Assembly: GCF_021228125.1 (NCBI RefSeq)
Contig: NZ_JAJQQS010000011.1
Coordinates: 1-64,000 of the forward strand
Length of the DNA stretch: 64,000 bases
Source: Streptomyces albireticuli
GTDB taxonomy: Bacteria; Actinomycetota; Actinomycetes; Streptomycetales; Streptomycetaceae
Direction: 5' to 3'
This document shows positions 16,384 to 25,444 of the stretch, one piece after another. A model generated the notes under the pieces. The model made no database searches. It saw only the letters and a program-made list of their open reading frames with translations, and was not told the origin of the DNA. Every line of letters starts with the position of its first letter. Positions within the stretch are counted from its first letter, which is position 1. A program made the position numbers and the translations under genes.

Positions 16384-18609
16384 ATGCTTGGATCGACTCA
16401 TGGCACCCTCACCACCACCTCCCGTCCGGCCCGCGTCGCGGCCTGCGGCGAGCGTCCGGGCCCCGCCGTCCACGGCCTGGCCACCGACATCGCCGACGTC
16501 GACGTCAGCGGGCGGCCGCTGCACTCGGACGTCCCCGACCTCGACCGGTTCTTCCGCCCCGAGACCGTCGCCGTCATCGGCGCCTCGGACGCCGAGGGCC
16601 GCCCCAACACCGGGATCACGCGTCAGCTCCTCGCCTGGTGCGAGCGGGTCGGCGCCCGCCTCCACCCCGTACACCCCACCCGGCGGACCGTCTTCGACCT
16701 CCCTTGCCATCCGTCCGTCGCGGAGCTCCCCGAACGGGTCGACCTCGCCGTCCTCCTCGTGGGCGATCCCCTTCCCGTCATGGCCGAACTGGACGGCTCC
16801 AAGGCGGCGTTCGCCGTGGCCTTCGCCTCCGGGTTCGCGGAGACGGGCCCGGAGGGAGCCGCCGCCCAGGACCGGCTCGCCGCCGCCGCCCGCGCGGCGG
16901 GCGTCCGGCTCCTCGGCCCGAACACCAACCTCAACGCCTTCGAACGGTTCCGTGACGACCTCGAAGGGCCCGCCATCGCGTTGATCACCCAGTCAGGCCA
17001 CCAGGGCCGGCCCGTCTTCGCCCTCCAGGAGCTGGGCGTCAGGCTCTCCCACTGGGCACCGACGGGCAACGAGGCCGACCTGGAGTGCGCGGACTTCCTC
17101 TCCTACTTCGCCACGCGCCCCGAGGTCGGCGCCATCGCCGCGTATGTGGAAGGGCTCAAGGACGGCCGTTCCTTCCTGCTCGCCGCGGACCGCGCGGCGC
17201 GGCACAAGGTGCCCGTCGTCGCCGTCAAGGTCGGCCGGACCGAGGCCGGCGCCCGCACGGCCGCCTCCCACACCGGCAAGCTCACCGGGGCGAACGAGGT
17301 CGTGGACGCGGCCATGCGGCAGTTCGGCGTGATCCGGGTGGACGGGCTGGACGAGCTCCAGGACACCGCGGCCCTGCTCGCCCGCGCCCGGCCGCCGCGG
17401 GCCGAGGGAGTCGCCGTCTATTCGATCTCCGGGGGCACGGGAGCCCACTTCGCGGACCTGGCCGCCGCCGCCGGGCTGCCCCTCCCCACCCTCTCCACCG
17501 CCAAGCAGCGCGAGCTGCACCAGTGGATACCGGAGTATCTGAGCGTCGAGAACCCCGTCGACAGCGGCGGGCATCCCGTCGGCGACGAACGGGGCCGCAG
17601 GATCATCGACGCCCTGCTCGCCGACCCGGCCGTCGGCGTCCTCGTCTGCCCGGTCACCGGGCCCTTCCCGCCCATGAGCGACCGGCTCGTGCGCGACCTC
17701 GTGGCCGCCGCCGAGGAGACCGACAAGCTGGTCTGCGTGGTGTGGGGCTCGCCCGTCGGCACGGAGGACGCCTATCGCACCACCCTCCTCGGCTCCTCGC
17801 GCGTCGCCACCTTCCGCACCTTCTCCAACTGTGTGACCGCCGTGAGCGCCTATCTCCGCCACCACCGCTTCACGGCCGGCTACCGCTCCCCCTTCGACGA
17901 GGCGCCGCGTGTCCTCTCCCCGTCCGCGCGCAAGGCCCAGGAGCTGATGCGCCCGGGCGAGCAGCTGAGCGAGCACGCGGCCAAACAGCTGCTGCGTGCC
18001 TACGGCATCCGCGTACCCCGCGAGCAGCTGGTGACCAGCGCCGCCGCGGCCGTACGGGCGGCGGGGCTGGTCGGCTACCCGGTCGTCATGAAGGCGTCCG
18101 GCCCCCAGCTGGCCCACAAGACCGAGCTCGGGCTGGTCAAGGTCGGGCTGACCTCGGCCAGCCAGGTCCGGGACGCCTATCGCGAGCTCACCGACATCGC
18201 GCGCTGCGAAGGGCTGCCCCTGGACGGCGTCCTGGTCTGCCAACTCGTCGGAAGGGGGGTGGAGATGGTCGTCGGGGTCTCCCCCGACCCGCTCTTCGGG
18301 CCCACGGTGACGGTGGGCCTGGGTGGGGCGCTGGTCGAGGTACTGCGCGACACCGCCGTGGGCGTCCCGCCGTTCGGCGAGGAGCACGCGCGCACGATGC
18401 TCGCCGAGCTGCGCGGCCGCGCCCTCCTCGACGGCGTGCGAGGCGCGCCCCCGGCCGATGTGGACGCGCTCGTCGAGACCGTCCTGCGCGTCCAGCGGAT
18501 GTCGCTGGAGCTGGCCGACGACCTCGCCGAGCTGGACATCAACCCTCTCGTGGTACTGCCGCGCGGCCAGGGCGCCGTGGCCCTGGACGCCTTGGCGTAC
18601 TGCCGCTGA
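16384..18609 (+). CDS. ADP-forming acyl-CoA synthetase (fused alpha-beta)
   Basis: This 741-residue protein has CoA-binding (VAVIGASDAEGRPNTGITRQLL), succinyl-CoA-ligase-like (ALITQSGHQGRPVFALQELG; catalytic-histidine segment RTAASHTGKLTGANEV) and C-terminal ATP-grasp (VGYPVVMKASGPQLAHKTELGLVKVGL) domains. The family converts acyl-CoA + ADP + Pi to acid + ATP + CoA, or the reverse. In a catabolic cluster it may recover ATP or activate a short product; direction is inferred. An AGGAG lies 12 bases before the ATG. It is followed after 79 bp by a crotonase, probably in the same operon, under two operators. Confidence 0.85.
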   Translation: MLGSTHGTLTTTSRPARVAACGERPGPAVHGLATDIADVDVSGRPLHSDVPDLDRFFRPETVAVIGASDAEGRPNTGITRQLLAWCERVGARLHPVHPTRRTVFDLPCHPSVAELPERVDLAVLLVGDPLPVMAELDGSKAAFAVAFASGFAETGPEGAAAQDRLAAAARAAGVRLLGPNTNLNAFERFRDDLEGPAIALITQSGHQGRPVFALQELGVRLSHWAPTGNEADLECADFLSYFATRPEVGAIAAYVEGLKDGRSFLLAADRAARHKVPVVAVKVGRTEAGARTAASHTGKLTGANEVVDAAMRQFGVIRVDGLDELQDTAALLARARPPRAEGVAVYSISGGTGAHFADLAAAAGLPLPTLSTAKQRELHQWIPEYLSVENPVDSGGHPVGDERGRRIIDALLADPAVGVLVCPVTGPFPPMSDRLVRDLVAAAEETDKLVCVVWGSPVGTEDAYRTTLLGSSRVATFRTFSNCVTAVSAYLRHHRFTAGYRSPFDEAPRVLSPSARKAQELMRPGEQLSEHAAKQLLRAYGIRVPREQLVTSAAAAVRAAGLVGYPVVMKASGPQLAHKTELGLVKVGLTSASQVRDAYRELTDIARCEGLPLDGVLVCQLVGRGVEMVVGVSPDPLFGPTVTVGLGGALVEVLRDTAVGVPPFGEEHARTMLAELRGRALLDGVRGAPPADVDALVETVLRVQRMSLELADDLAELDINPLVVLPRGQGAVALDALAYCR

Positions 18610-18688
18610 GACGGCCCGGCCCGCTTCCGCCGGCCCGCGTGCGACGAACCGTGGAACCGCGACGGCCCGTAGAACCAGGAGCTCCCCC

Positions 18689-19573
18689 ATGCCCGTATCC
18701 CCCCGTGCGAACCCCGTCGGCCCCACCGGTCCCGAGGACGCGGCGCGGCCCGTCGAGCCCGTGGGGCCCGATGACTCAGTGATACTCCACACCACTGACA
18801 ACGGCGTCTCGTGGATCACCCTCAACCGGCCCCGGACGAGCAATGCCCTCACCCCTGACCAGCGAGAACGCGTGATTTCCCGGCTTTTCGAGGACTCCGC
18901 CGACCCGGCCGTGCGAGCCGTGGTCCTCACGGCCACGGGCCGGGCGTTCTGCGCGGGGGCCGATCTGCGCGTGGCTGCCACGCGCAGCCCGGGCCCGGCC
19001 GCCGAGCGCGCCGCGGGCGATGTGGCCCGGGTGATCCGGCGCGGCGCCCAGCGCCTGGTCAGCGCGGTGCTGGACTGCGAGAAGCCCGTGATCGCCGCCG
19101 TGAACGGCACCGCGGCGGGCCTCGGCGCGCACCTGGCCCTCGCCTGCGATCTCGTGCTCGCGGCCGAACACGCCACGTTCGTCGAGGTGTTCGCCCGCCG
19201 GGGGCTGGTCCCCGACGGCGGGGGCGCCTATCTCCTGCCCCGCCTGGTCGGGCCGCGCCGGGCGAAGGAGCTGATGTTCTTCGGGGACGCCCTCACGGCC
19301 GCCGAGGCGGAACGGCTGGGGCTGGTGAACCGTGTGGTGCCGGAGGGTGAGTTGTCGAGCGTGGCCCACGCCTGGTCCGACCGCCTCGCGGCGGGCCCGA
19401 CCCGGGCGTTCGCGCTCACCAAGCAGCTGGTCAACGCCTCGCTCGACATGGACCGTACGGCCGCCTTCGCCGCCGAGGCCGCCGCGCAGGAGATCAACAT
19501 GACGACGGAGGACGCGCGGGAGGGCGTGGCGAGCTTCGTGGAGCGCCGCGCCCCGGCCTACCGGGGGCGCTGA
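18689..19573 (+). CDS. enoyl-CoA hydratase/isomerase (crotonase) family protein
   Basis: This 294-residue crotonase has a Pro-rich N-terminal extension of ~30 residues. Core motifs are VSWITLNRPRTSNALT, ATGRAFCAGADLR, AAVNGTAAGLGAHLALACDLVLAAEHATFVEVFARRGLVPDGGGAYLLPRLVG and the C-terminal VERRAPAYRGR. Both catalytic-region glutamate and aspartate positions (FVEVF, VPDGG) are present, so hydratase activity is plausible. AGGAG precedes the ATG at the ideal distance. Confidence 0.85.
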   Translation: MPVSPRANPVGPTGPEDAARPVEPVGPDDSVILHTTDNGVSWITLNRPRTSNALTPDQRERVISRLFEDSADPAVRAVVLTATGRAFCAGADLRVAATRSPGPAAERAAGDVARVIRRGAQRLVSAVLDCEKPVIAAVNGTAAGLGAHLALACDLVLAAEHATFVEVFARRGLVPDGGGAYLLPRLVGPRRAKELMFFGDALTAAEAERLGLVNRVVPEGELSSVAHAWSDRLAAGPTRAFALTKQLVNASLDMDRTAAFAAEAAAQEINMTTEDAREGVASFVERRAPAYRGR

Positions 19574-19628
19574 ACCGTTCCTCCGGCGGCCGAGCCCGCG
19601 ACGGGCCCTCCGTCCCGCACCTTTCGAA

Positions 19629-19643
19629 CTGACGGCTCATCAG
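19629..19643. promoter_or_regulatory. cluster operator before the flavin reductase
   Basis: CTGACGGCTCATCAG, followed by ATT, matches 9 of 10 arm positions and ends 13 bp before the ATG at 19657. Confidence 0.6.
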
Positions 19644-19656
19644 ATTCAATGGAAGC

Positions 19657-20304
19657 ATGATGGGACACGCGGGAATGGCGGCCGTCGCCGTGCGCTATCT
19701 GCGGTCGGCCGGCGCACCGACCGCCACGGCCCCGCGCTCCGGGCCGGGACCGGCGCGGGCGCTCCGGGCGGCACGGGCGGACGAGCGGCCCCCGCCCGCC
19801 CCGGAGGACTTCCGGCGCGTGCTCGGGCACTTCGCCAGCGGCGTCACCGTCGTCACGGCCCCGGCCGCCGACCGGCCCGGTGCCACGGAGCCGCCCGCCG
19901 GGTTCGCCTGCCAGTCCTTCGCCGCGCTCTCCCTCGACCCGCCGCTGGTCGTCTTCATGGTGGCCCGGACGTCGAGCAGCTGGCCGCGCATCGCTCGCGC
20001 CGGGGTCTTCTGCGTCAATGTGCTCGGCGCCGGCCAGGAGGCGCTGTGCCGCGCTTTCGCGGTCAGCGGCACGCGGACGGCCGACAAGTTCGCGGGCGTA
20101 CGGTACGCGCCGGCGCCCGCCACCGGCTCGCCGCTGCTCGCCGGGGTGCCCGCCTGGGTCGACTGCGCGGTCCACGCCGTACACACGGGCGGGGACCACC
20201 TCATCGTCGTCGGACGGGTCGAGGCGCTGGGAACGGACGACACGGCGGCCGCGGCGGGACCGCTGCTCTTCCACCGGGGAGCGTTCGGGACGCTCACGCC
20301 TTGA
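19657..20304 (+). CDS. HsaB-like flavin reductase
   Basis: This 215-residue protein has a ~45-residue low-complexity N-terminus, then a flavin-reductase split barrel: FRRVLGHFASGVTVVTA, GFACQSFAALSLDPPLVVFMV, GVFCVNVLGAGQ, DKFAGVRY and GGDHLIVVGRVEAL. These match the HsaB class that supplies FMNH2 to two-component phenol or steroid-ring monooxygenases. No monooxygenase gene occurs in this window, so the partner must be elsewhere. The true start may be a later Met. It ends inside a tandem-repeat tract. Confidence 0.8.
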   Translation: MMGHAGMAAVAVRYLRSAGAPTATAPRSGPGPARALRAARADERPPPAPEDFRRVLGHFASGVTVVTAPAADRPGATEPPAGFACQSFAALSLDPPLVVFMVARTSSSWPRIARAGVFCVNVLGAGQEALCRAFAVSGTRTADKFAGVRYAPAPATGSPLLAGVPAWVDCAVHAVHTGGDHLIVVGRVEALGTDDTAAAAGPLLFHRGAFGTLTP

Positions 20305-20447
20305 GGGGCGCTCACGCCCTTGGAGAACGCTCACGCCTTGGCGGACGCTCACGCCCTGGGGAACCCTCACACCTTGGGAGACGCTCACGCCCCTGGGGAA
20401 TCTCACGCCCTTGGAGAACGCTCCCGCTCCAGGGAACGCTGATCCTC
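20288..20447. repeat. degenerate ~20-bp tandem repeat
   Basis: About eight copies of an ACGCTCACGCCYTTGGRGA-like unit run from the last codons of the flavin reductase (GTLTP, then TGA) to 20447. Copies begin near 20290, 20308, 20328, 20346, 20362, 20382, 20400 and 20420 and differ by small substitutions. Confidence 0.8.
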
Positions 20448-20508
20448 AAGAGCCGCCCGGCCTCCGAAGCAAGCCCCTCGGCCGCACGCCGGGGATCCAC
20501 ACCGCCCT

Positions 20509-21516
20509 CTACCCCTTGTGCTCGACAGCCTTCACGAGCACGTAGCGCTTCCCGGAACCAGGCTTGCCGACCTCGTGGAAGATCCGCGGCTCCTTACCGG
20601 TGCCGCCGACGATCCAGTTCCGGGCGAGCTCGCAGCTGCCGATGGTCAGGGACACGCCCTCGACCTTCCCGTCACGCTTGAGCGTCGTCCACTTGCCGGA
20701 GCCGTCGCACTCCTTCGGCCTGGCGTGGCCCGTGCCGTCCCACACGTAATTGTCGAGGCCCTTGGCGACCGCGGCCCCGTCGCCGGTCAGCTCGACCTTG
20801 CCGCCGTGCCCGTCGGTCCAGGCGCCCACGAGGTCCGCCTTCTCCAGCCGGGGCGGCTCGTAGACCTTCGCCAGACCGGTGCCGTACGCCCCGGCGCCCA
20901 GGGCGCCGACCGCGAGCCAGGCGAGCAGTCCGTCGCGCACCACCCGGCGGGCCATGCGCACGGGGCGGCCGTCGCGGACCCGGCGGCCCGCGGCCCCGGC
21001 GACCAGGGAGGCCGGCAACAGTCCGGCCGTAAGGGCGGCCCACCACAGCAGGTACGTCAGGGGCGGGGCCAGGGCGAGGCTGCCGAGAGCGATCACACCG
21101 CCGAACACCACCACCGCCACGGCGGCCACCAGCGGGACCGCGGCCACGGTCCACCACCAGCGCTCGGGCCGTCCGGCACGCCGCGCTATCCGGCGGGCGA
21201 GGGCCAGCGTGGGCATCACCGCGACGGCCGTGACGAAGCCGCTGACAAGTACTGCGAGAAGCGCGACGCCGACGACCAGCCCGACGATCATGATGATGTC
21301 GCGCGGCGGACTGTCGTGCTCGCGCGAGAGCATCACCAGGAGGGCGACCGTGCCCCCGATGACCGCCTCGGCGCACAGGCCGGCCACGGACGCGCAGAAG
21401 GCCGCGCCGAAGCCGTCCGCGTGCGTCACCCGCTTCGGCGCCCCGGGGGTCTCCCCGGGCGCGGCGTCCTTCTTGCCGTCGGCCGGCATCGCGTCCGGCT
21501 CGGCGTGCTGTGTCAT
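20509..21516 (-). CDS. polytopic membrane protein with C-terminal extracytoplasmic-type domain, function unknown
   Basis: I do not recognise this 335-residue protein. The N-terminal ~30 residues are hydrophilic. Several hydrophobic helices follow (AVIGGTVALLVMLS, IIMIVGLVVGVALLAVLVSGFVTAVAV, VAAVPLVAAVAVVVFGGVIALGSLAL, YLLWWAALTAGLLPASLVAG, GLLAWLAVGALGAGAYG). The C-terminal ~110 residues look like a small beta domain (LVGAWTDGHGGKVELTGDGAAVAKGL) seen in other streptomycete proteins of unknown role. Its terminal region carries two cysteines that could form a disulfide (KECDGSG, GSCELARN). Confidence 0.7.
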   Translation of the reverse strand: MTQHAEPDAMPADGKKDAAPGETPGAPKRVTHADGFGAAFCASVAGLCAEAVIGGTVALLVMLSREHDSPPRDIIMIVGLVVGVALLAVLVSGFVTAVAVMPTLALARRIARRAGRPERWWWTVAAVPLVAAVAVVVFGGVIALGSLALAPPLTYLLWWAALTAGLLPASLVAGAAGRRVRDGRPVRMARRVVRDGLLAWLAVGALGAGAYGTGLAKVYEPPRLEKADLVGAWTDGHGGKVELTGDGAAVAKGLDNYVWDGTGHARPKECDGSGKWTTLKRDGKVEGVSLTIGSCELARNWIVGGTGKEPRIFHEVGKPGSGKRYVLVKAVEHKG

Positions 21517-21579
21517 GACCAGCCCCTCTCCCCCTGAAGGATTCCCCTGGGGCCCGCAGGGTTGCCTCGGCGAGGGGGA

Positions 21580-22938
21580 TCACACAGGGGCGGCCGCTCC
21601 GGCCGCCGGGGTCACGGCGGGCCGCCTGCGGATCACCAGCGCCATCAGCGCCGCCACCGCGCACAGCGCCCCGGAGGCGTACCAGACCATGTCGTACGAG
21701 CCGAAGGCGTCCCGCGCCACGCCGCCGAGGAAGGCGACCAGAGCCGCGCCCACCTGGTGGGAGGCGAGCACCCAGCCGAAGACGATCGCGCTGTCGTCGC
21801 CGTAGTGCTCCCGGCACAGGGCGATGGTGGGCGGCACGGTGGCGACCCAGTCCAGGCCGTAGAAGACGATGAAGAAGATCATCGGCGGGTGGACGGTCGG
21901 CGCCATCAGCATCGGCAGGAACATCAGGGAGACGCCGCGCAGCGCGTAGTAGACGGCCAGCAGTCGGCGGGCCTCGAACCGGTCGGTGAACCAGCCGGAG
22001 GCGATCGTGCCGACGACGTCGAAGACGCCGATCACCGCGAGCAGGCCGGCGGCGGCCGTGATCGGCATGCCGTGGTCGTGGGCCGCCGGTACGAAGTGCG
22101 TCTTGACCAGGCCGTTGGTGGAGGCGCCGCAGATCGCGAAGGTACCGGCGAGCAGCCAGAAGGGCCCGGTGCGGGCGGCCTCGGTCAGGGCCTTCAGCGC
22201 GCGTCGTGCCGCGCCCGGCGCGGGAGGCGGCTTGGGGGTGTACGACTCGGCCCCGTACGCCTTGAGTCCGACGTCCGCCGGGTGGTCGCGCAGCAGCAGC
22301 CAGACGCAGGGAACGACGACCAGGGCGGCGACCGAGACGGTCAGCGCGGCGGGCCGCCAGTCGTGGTGTTCGACGATCCAGGAGAGCAGCGGCAGGAAGA
22401 CGAGCTGTCCTGAGGCTCCGGCGGCGGTGAGGATGCCGGTGACCAGGCCGCGCCGGGCGACGAACCAGCGGTTGGTCACGGTGGCGGCGAAGGCCAGGGC
22501 CATCGAGCCGCTGCCGAGGCCGACGAGCACGCCCCAGCACAGGACGAGCTGCCAGCTCGCGGTCATGAAGACGGTGAGCCCGGAGCCGACCGCGATGACG
22601 GTCAGGGCGAAGGCGACGACCTTACGGATGCCGAAACGGTCCATGAGGGCGGCCGCGAAGGGGGCCGTGAGCCCGTAGAGGGCGAGGTTCACGGAGGCGG
22701 CGAGACCGATCGTTCCCCGGGACCAGCCGAACTCCGTGTGCAGGGGTTCGATGAGCAGGCCGGGTAGGGAGGCGAAGCCCGCGGCGCCGATGATCGTCAC
22801 AAAGGTGACGGCGGCGACGGACCAGGCGCGGTGGACACGGCGCCTCCGGCCGGCGGGTGCCGGCCCGCGCGCGGGGAGGGTGGGAGGTCGGGTCGTCCAG
22901 GTCACACGGTCAGCATCGAGCGCGTCGCTCGCGGCCAC
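21580..22938 (-). CDS. MFS transporter (monocarboxylate/oxalate-formate type)
   Basis: This ~450-residue major facilitator has about twelve hydrophobic segments and MFS loop motifs (LMDRFGIRKVV after helix 2, TDRFEARRLLAV in the second half). GWSRGTIGLAASVNLALYGL and VTNRWFVARRGLVTGILTAAGASGQLVFLPLLSWIVEHHDWR are typical of the MCT/OFA group that moves organic acids. It could import the substrate of the nearby catabolic genes (inference). The start is uncertain: GTG 22938 has no good RBS, and GTG 22905 is an alternative. It is divergent from the AraC/GlxA regulator. Confidence 0.8.
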   Translation of the reverse strand: MAASDALDADRVTWTTRPPTLPARGPAPAGRRRRVHRAWSVAAVTFVTIIGAAGFASLPGLLIEPLHTEFGWSRGTIGLAASVNLALYGLTAPFAAALMDRFGIRKVVAFALTVIAVGSGLTVFMTASWQLVLCWGVLVGLGSGSMALAFAATVTNRWFVARRGLVTGILTAAGASGQLVFLPLLSWIVEHHDWRPAALTVSVAALVVVPCVWLLLRDHPADVGLKAYGAESYTPKPPPAPGAARRALKALTEAARTGPFWLLAGTFAICGASTNGLVKTHFVPAAHDHGMPITAAAGLLAVIGVFDVVGTIASGWFTDRFEARRLLAVYYALRGVSLMFLPMLMAPTVHPPMIFFIVFYGLDWVATVPPTIALCREHYGDDSAIVFGWVLASHQVGAALVAFLGGVARDAFGSYDMVWYASGALCAVAALMALVIRRRPAVTPAAGAAAPV

Positions 22939-23109
22939 GAGTGGCCCGGAGGACAGCGTTCACCAGGATCGGGCCAAGGGGGTTCGGGCGGTGGAGTAGT
23001 GGGACCCCTGGGAACGCGGACGCGGGGTCCCGGGAATGCACCGCTCCGGGGCAGCCTTGTCAGACACAGGCCGACAGGCATCGGGTATCGCTTGAGGGGG
23101 CGTACACAC

Positions 23110-24147
23110 ATGTCGCAGTCCATCGGGATCCGGCGGAGCGAGCAGCACCCCGACGCGCCGCCGCACCGCGTCGTCGTTCTCGCCCTGCCCGGTGTCATCC
23201 CGTTCGAGCTGAGCATCCCGTACCGCATCTTCGGCAAGGCCACGACCTCCGCCGGGGACCCGCTGTACGAGGTGGTCACGTGCGCGCTGACGCCGGGCGG
23301 CGTCCGCACGGACGCGGACTTCGACATCACCGTCGACCGGGGACCGGAGGCCCTGGCCGAGGCGGACACCGTCGTCGTGCCGGCCTCGTACGAGCTCGGC
23401 CCGCCGTTCACGGAGGGACGGCTGGACGAGGAGCAGGCCGCCGCGCTGGCCTGGGTACGCCCCGGCACCCGCATGGTGTCGATCTGTACCGGCTCGTTCG
23501 TGCTCGCGGCGGCGGGGCTCCTGGACGGGCGTCCGGCGACCACGCACTGGAGCAGCACGGACCACTTCCAGCGGCTGTACCCGTCGGTCCGGGTGGACGC
23601 CGACGTGCTGTTCGTCGACGACGGCGATCTCCTGACGTCGGCGGGGGTGGCCTCCGGCATCGACCTGTGCGTGCACATCGTGCGGCGCGACCACGGCTCG
23701 GCGGTGGCCAACGAGGTGGCCCGGCGCAGTGTCGTGCCGCCGCACCGCGACGGCGGTCAGGCCCAGTACATCCAGCGTCCGGTCCCGGAGCCGCAGGTCG
23801 CGACGACCACGGCGGCCCGGGCCTGGGCGCTGGGACGGCTGCACGAGCCGATCCAGCTGCGCGACATGGCGGAGCGGGAGGCGATGAGCGTACGGACCTT
23901 CACCCGCCGCTTCCGTGAGGAGGTCGGCATCAGCCCGGGGCAGTGGCTGACCCAGCAGCGGGTGGAGCGGGCGCGCCACCTGCTGGAGGACACCGACCTG
24001 TCCGTGGACCAGGTGGCGCAGGACGCGGGATTCGGGACGGCGGCGTCGATGCGGCAGCATCTCCAGACGGCGCTCGGCGTCTCGCCGACGGCCTACCGGC
24101 GTACGTTCCGTTCGGTGCCCGCGCACCCGGCGGACGCCCCGCGCTGA
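23110..24147 (+). CDS. GlxA/AdpA-type regulator (DJ-1/PfpI domain plus AraC HTH)
   Basis: This 345-residue protein has residues ~20-190 as a DJ-1/PfpI amidotransferase-like fold (VVVLALPGVIPFELSIPYRIFG; nucleophile-elbow SICTGSFVLAAAGLLDGRPATTHW; SAGVASGIDLCVHIV) and a C-terminal AraC domain (MAEREAMSVRTFTRRFREEVGISPGQWL, then VAQDAGFGTAASMRQHL). AdpA, the A-factor-responsive regulator, belongs to this family, but this is a smaller paralogue. The start ATG follows GAGGGGG. It is divergent from the MFS gene, which is its likely target. Confidence 0.85.
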   Translation: MSQSIGIRRSEQHPDAPPHRVVVLALPGVIPFELSIPYRIFGKATTSAGDPLYEVVTCALTPGGVRTDADFDITVDRGPEALAEADTVVVPASYELGPPFTEGRLDEEQAAALAWVRPGTRMVSICTGSFVLAAAGLLDGRPATTHWSSTDHFQRLYPSVRVDADVLFVDDGDLLTSAGVASGIDLCVHIVRRDHGSAVANEVARRSVVPPHRDGGQAQYIQRPVPEPQVATTTAARAWALGRLHEPIQLRDMAEREAMSVRTFTRRFREEVGISPGQWLTQQRVERARHLLEDTDLSVDQVAQDAGFGTAASMRQHLQTALGVSPTAYRRTFRSVPAHPADAPR

Positions 24148-24168
24148 GCGGCTTCCGGCCGGGCGGGG

Positions 24169-25239
24169 CTAGGGGAACGTGAGGACCGCGCGGGCCACCC
24201 GGCCGTGGTGCACGTCGTCGGCGGCCTTGGTGAAGTCCTCGACGGGATAGGTCCGGCTGACGAGCTCGTCCAGCAGGAGCCGGCCTTCCCGGTAGAGGCG
24301 TGCGTACAGGGCGATGTCGCGCTGCGGGCGCGACGATCCGTAGCGGCAGCCGAGGATCGATTTGTCGAGGTAGAGCGAGGAGACGAGGAAGGACGCCCGC
24401 GCGCCGGCCGGCGGCACGCCGAGGAGCACCGCCTGGCCGTGGCGGCCGAGGAGGTCGACGGCCTGCCCGATGAGGGAGGTGTCGCCGACGCACTCGAAGG
24501 TGTGATCGGCACCGTCGGGCAGGATCGCGCGGACGGCGGCCAGGGTGTCGGGGGCGGTGCCGGCGTCGATGAAGTGGGTGGCTCCGAAAAGCCGTGCCGT
24601 GGGCGCCTTCGCGGGGTTCGCGTCGACGGCGACGACGGTGGAGGCCCCGGCGATCCGGGCGCCTTGGAGGACGTTGAGTCCGATGCCGCCGGTCCCGATG
24701 ACGACCACCGTCTCGCCGTACCGGACGCGGGCGCGGTTGAGGACCGCGCCGACACCGGTGAGCACGCCGCATCCGATGACGGCGGCCGAGGTCAGGGGCA
24801 ACTCGGCGGGGATCGCGACGGCTTGGACGGCCTTGACGACGGTGCGTTCGGCGAAGGCGGAGTTGGCCGCGAACTGGTGGAGCGGGGTGCCCCGCCGGGA
24901 GAAGGGCCGATCGGGCCGGCCTATCGACATGCGGCACATGGTCGGGCGCCCTCGGTCGCACTCGCCGCAGGTTCCGCAGTTGGCGAGGGTCGACAACGCG
25001 ACGTGGTCACCGGGGGCGACGTGCGCGACGCCCGGCCCGACCTGCTCCACGACTCCGGCGCCCTCGTGGCCGAGGACGGCGGGCAGGGGGTAGGGAATGG
25101 TGCCGTCGACGACCGAGAGGTCGCTGTGGCAGAGCCCGGCGGCGGCGATCGCGACGAGGACCTCACCGGGGCCGGGCGGGCGGACCTCCAGGTCGTCGAC
25201 GACCTGCGGCCGCTCGCCGTCGAAGATGACGCCTCTCAT
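24169..25239 (-). CDS. zinc-dependent alcohol dehydrogenase (MDR family)
   Basis: This 356-residue medium-chain dehydrogenase has the catalytic-zinc GHEGAGVVEQVG, C-ter to CHSDLS; structural-zinc cysteines NCGTCGECDRGRPTMC; and the Rossmann motif VIGTGGIGLNVLQGARIAGA. It resembles class III/NDMA-dependent types (YGSSRPQRDIALYARLYREGRLLLDELVSRTYPVEDF). It would oxidise a primary alcohol to an aldehyde, which the ALDH upstream in the same direction could take to the acid. The second ATG (25239) is preferred because GAGAGGCGG precedes it; 25257 is possible. Confidence 0.85.
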   Translation of the reverse strand: MRGVIFDGERPQVVDDLEVRPPGPGEVLVAIAAAGLCHSDLSVVDGTIPYPLPAVLGHEGAGVVEQVGPGVAHVAPGDHVALSTLANCGTCGECDRGRPTMCRMSIGRPDRPFSRRGTPLHQFAANSAFAERTVVKAVQAVAIPAELPLTSAAVIGCGVLTGVGAVLNRARVRYGETVVVIGTGGIGLNVLQGARIAGASTVVAVDANPAKAPTARLFGATHFIDAGTAPDTLAAVRAILPDGADHTFECVGDTSLIGQAVDLLGRHGQAVLLGVPPAGARASFLVSSLYLDKSILGCRYGSSRPQRDIALYARLYREGRLLLDELVSRTYPVEDFTKAADDVHHGRVARAVLTFP

Positions 25240-25347
25240 GGCGGTTCCGCCTCTCATCCGGTCAAGAACGGACTTGTACGCGATGCTTTCGGTCTGGAGT
25301 GGGGCGGGGCTGGGTGTGTTCCGCCTCAGGAGGAGCTTCCGGTCGGG

Positions 25348-25432
25348 CGGGCGTCGGGATCGGGTGGGCGTCGGGATCGGGTGGGCGTCAGGATCGGGTG
25401 GGCGTCAGGATCGGTGTGCTTCAGGATCGGGT
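25348..25432. repeat. 17-bp tandem repeat, five copies
   Basis: GGGCGTCGGGATCGGGT and variants (TCGGG or TCAGG) are repeated five times in the gap between the ALDH and Zn-ADH genes. It may separate the two transcription units. Confidence 0.8.
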
Positions 25433-25444
25433 GGCCTCTCCGGC

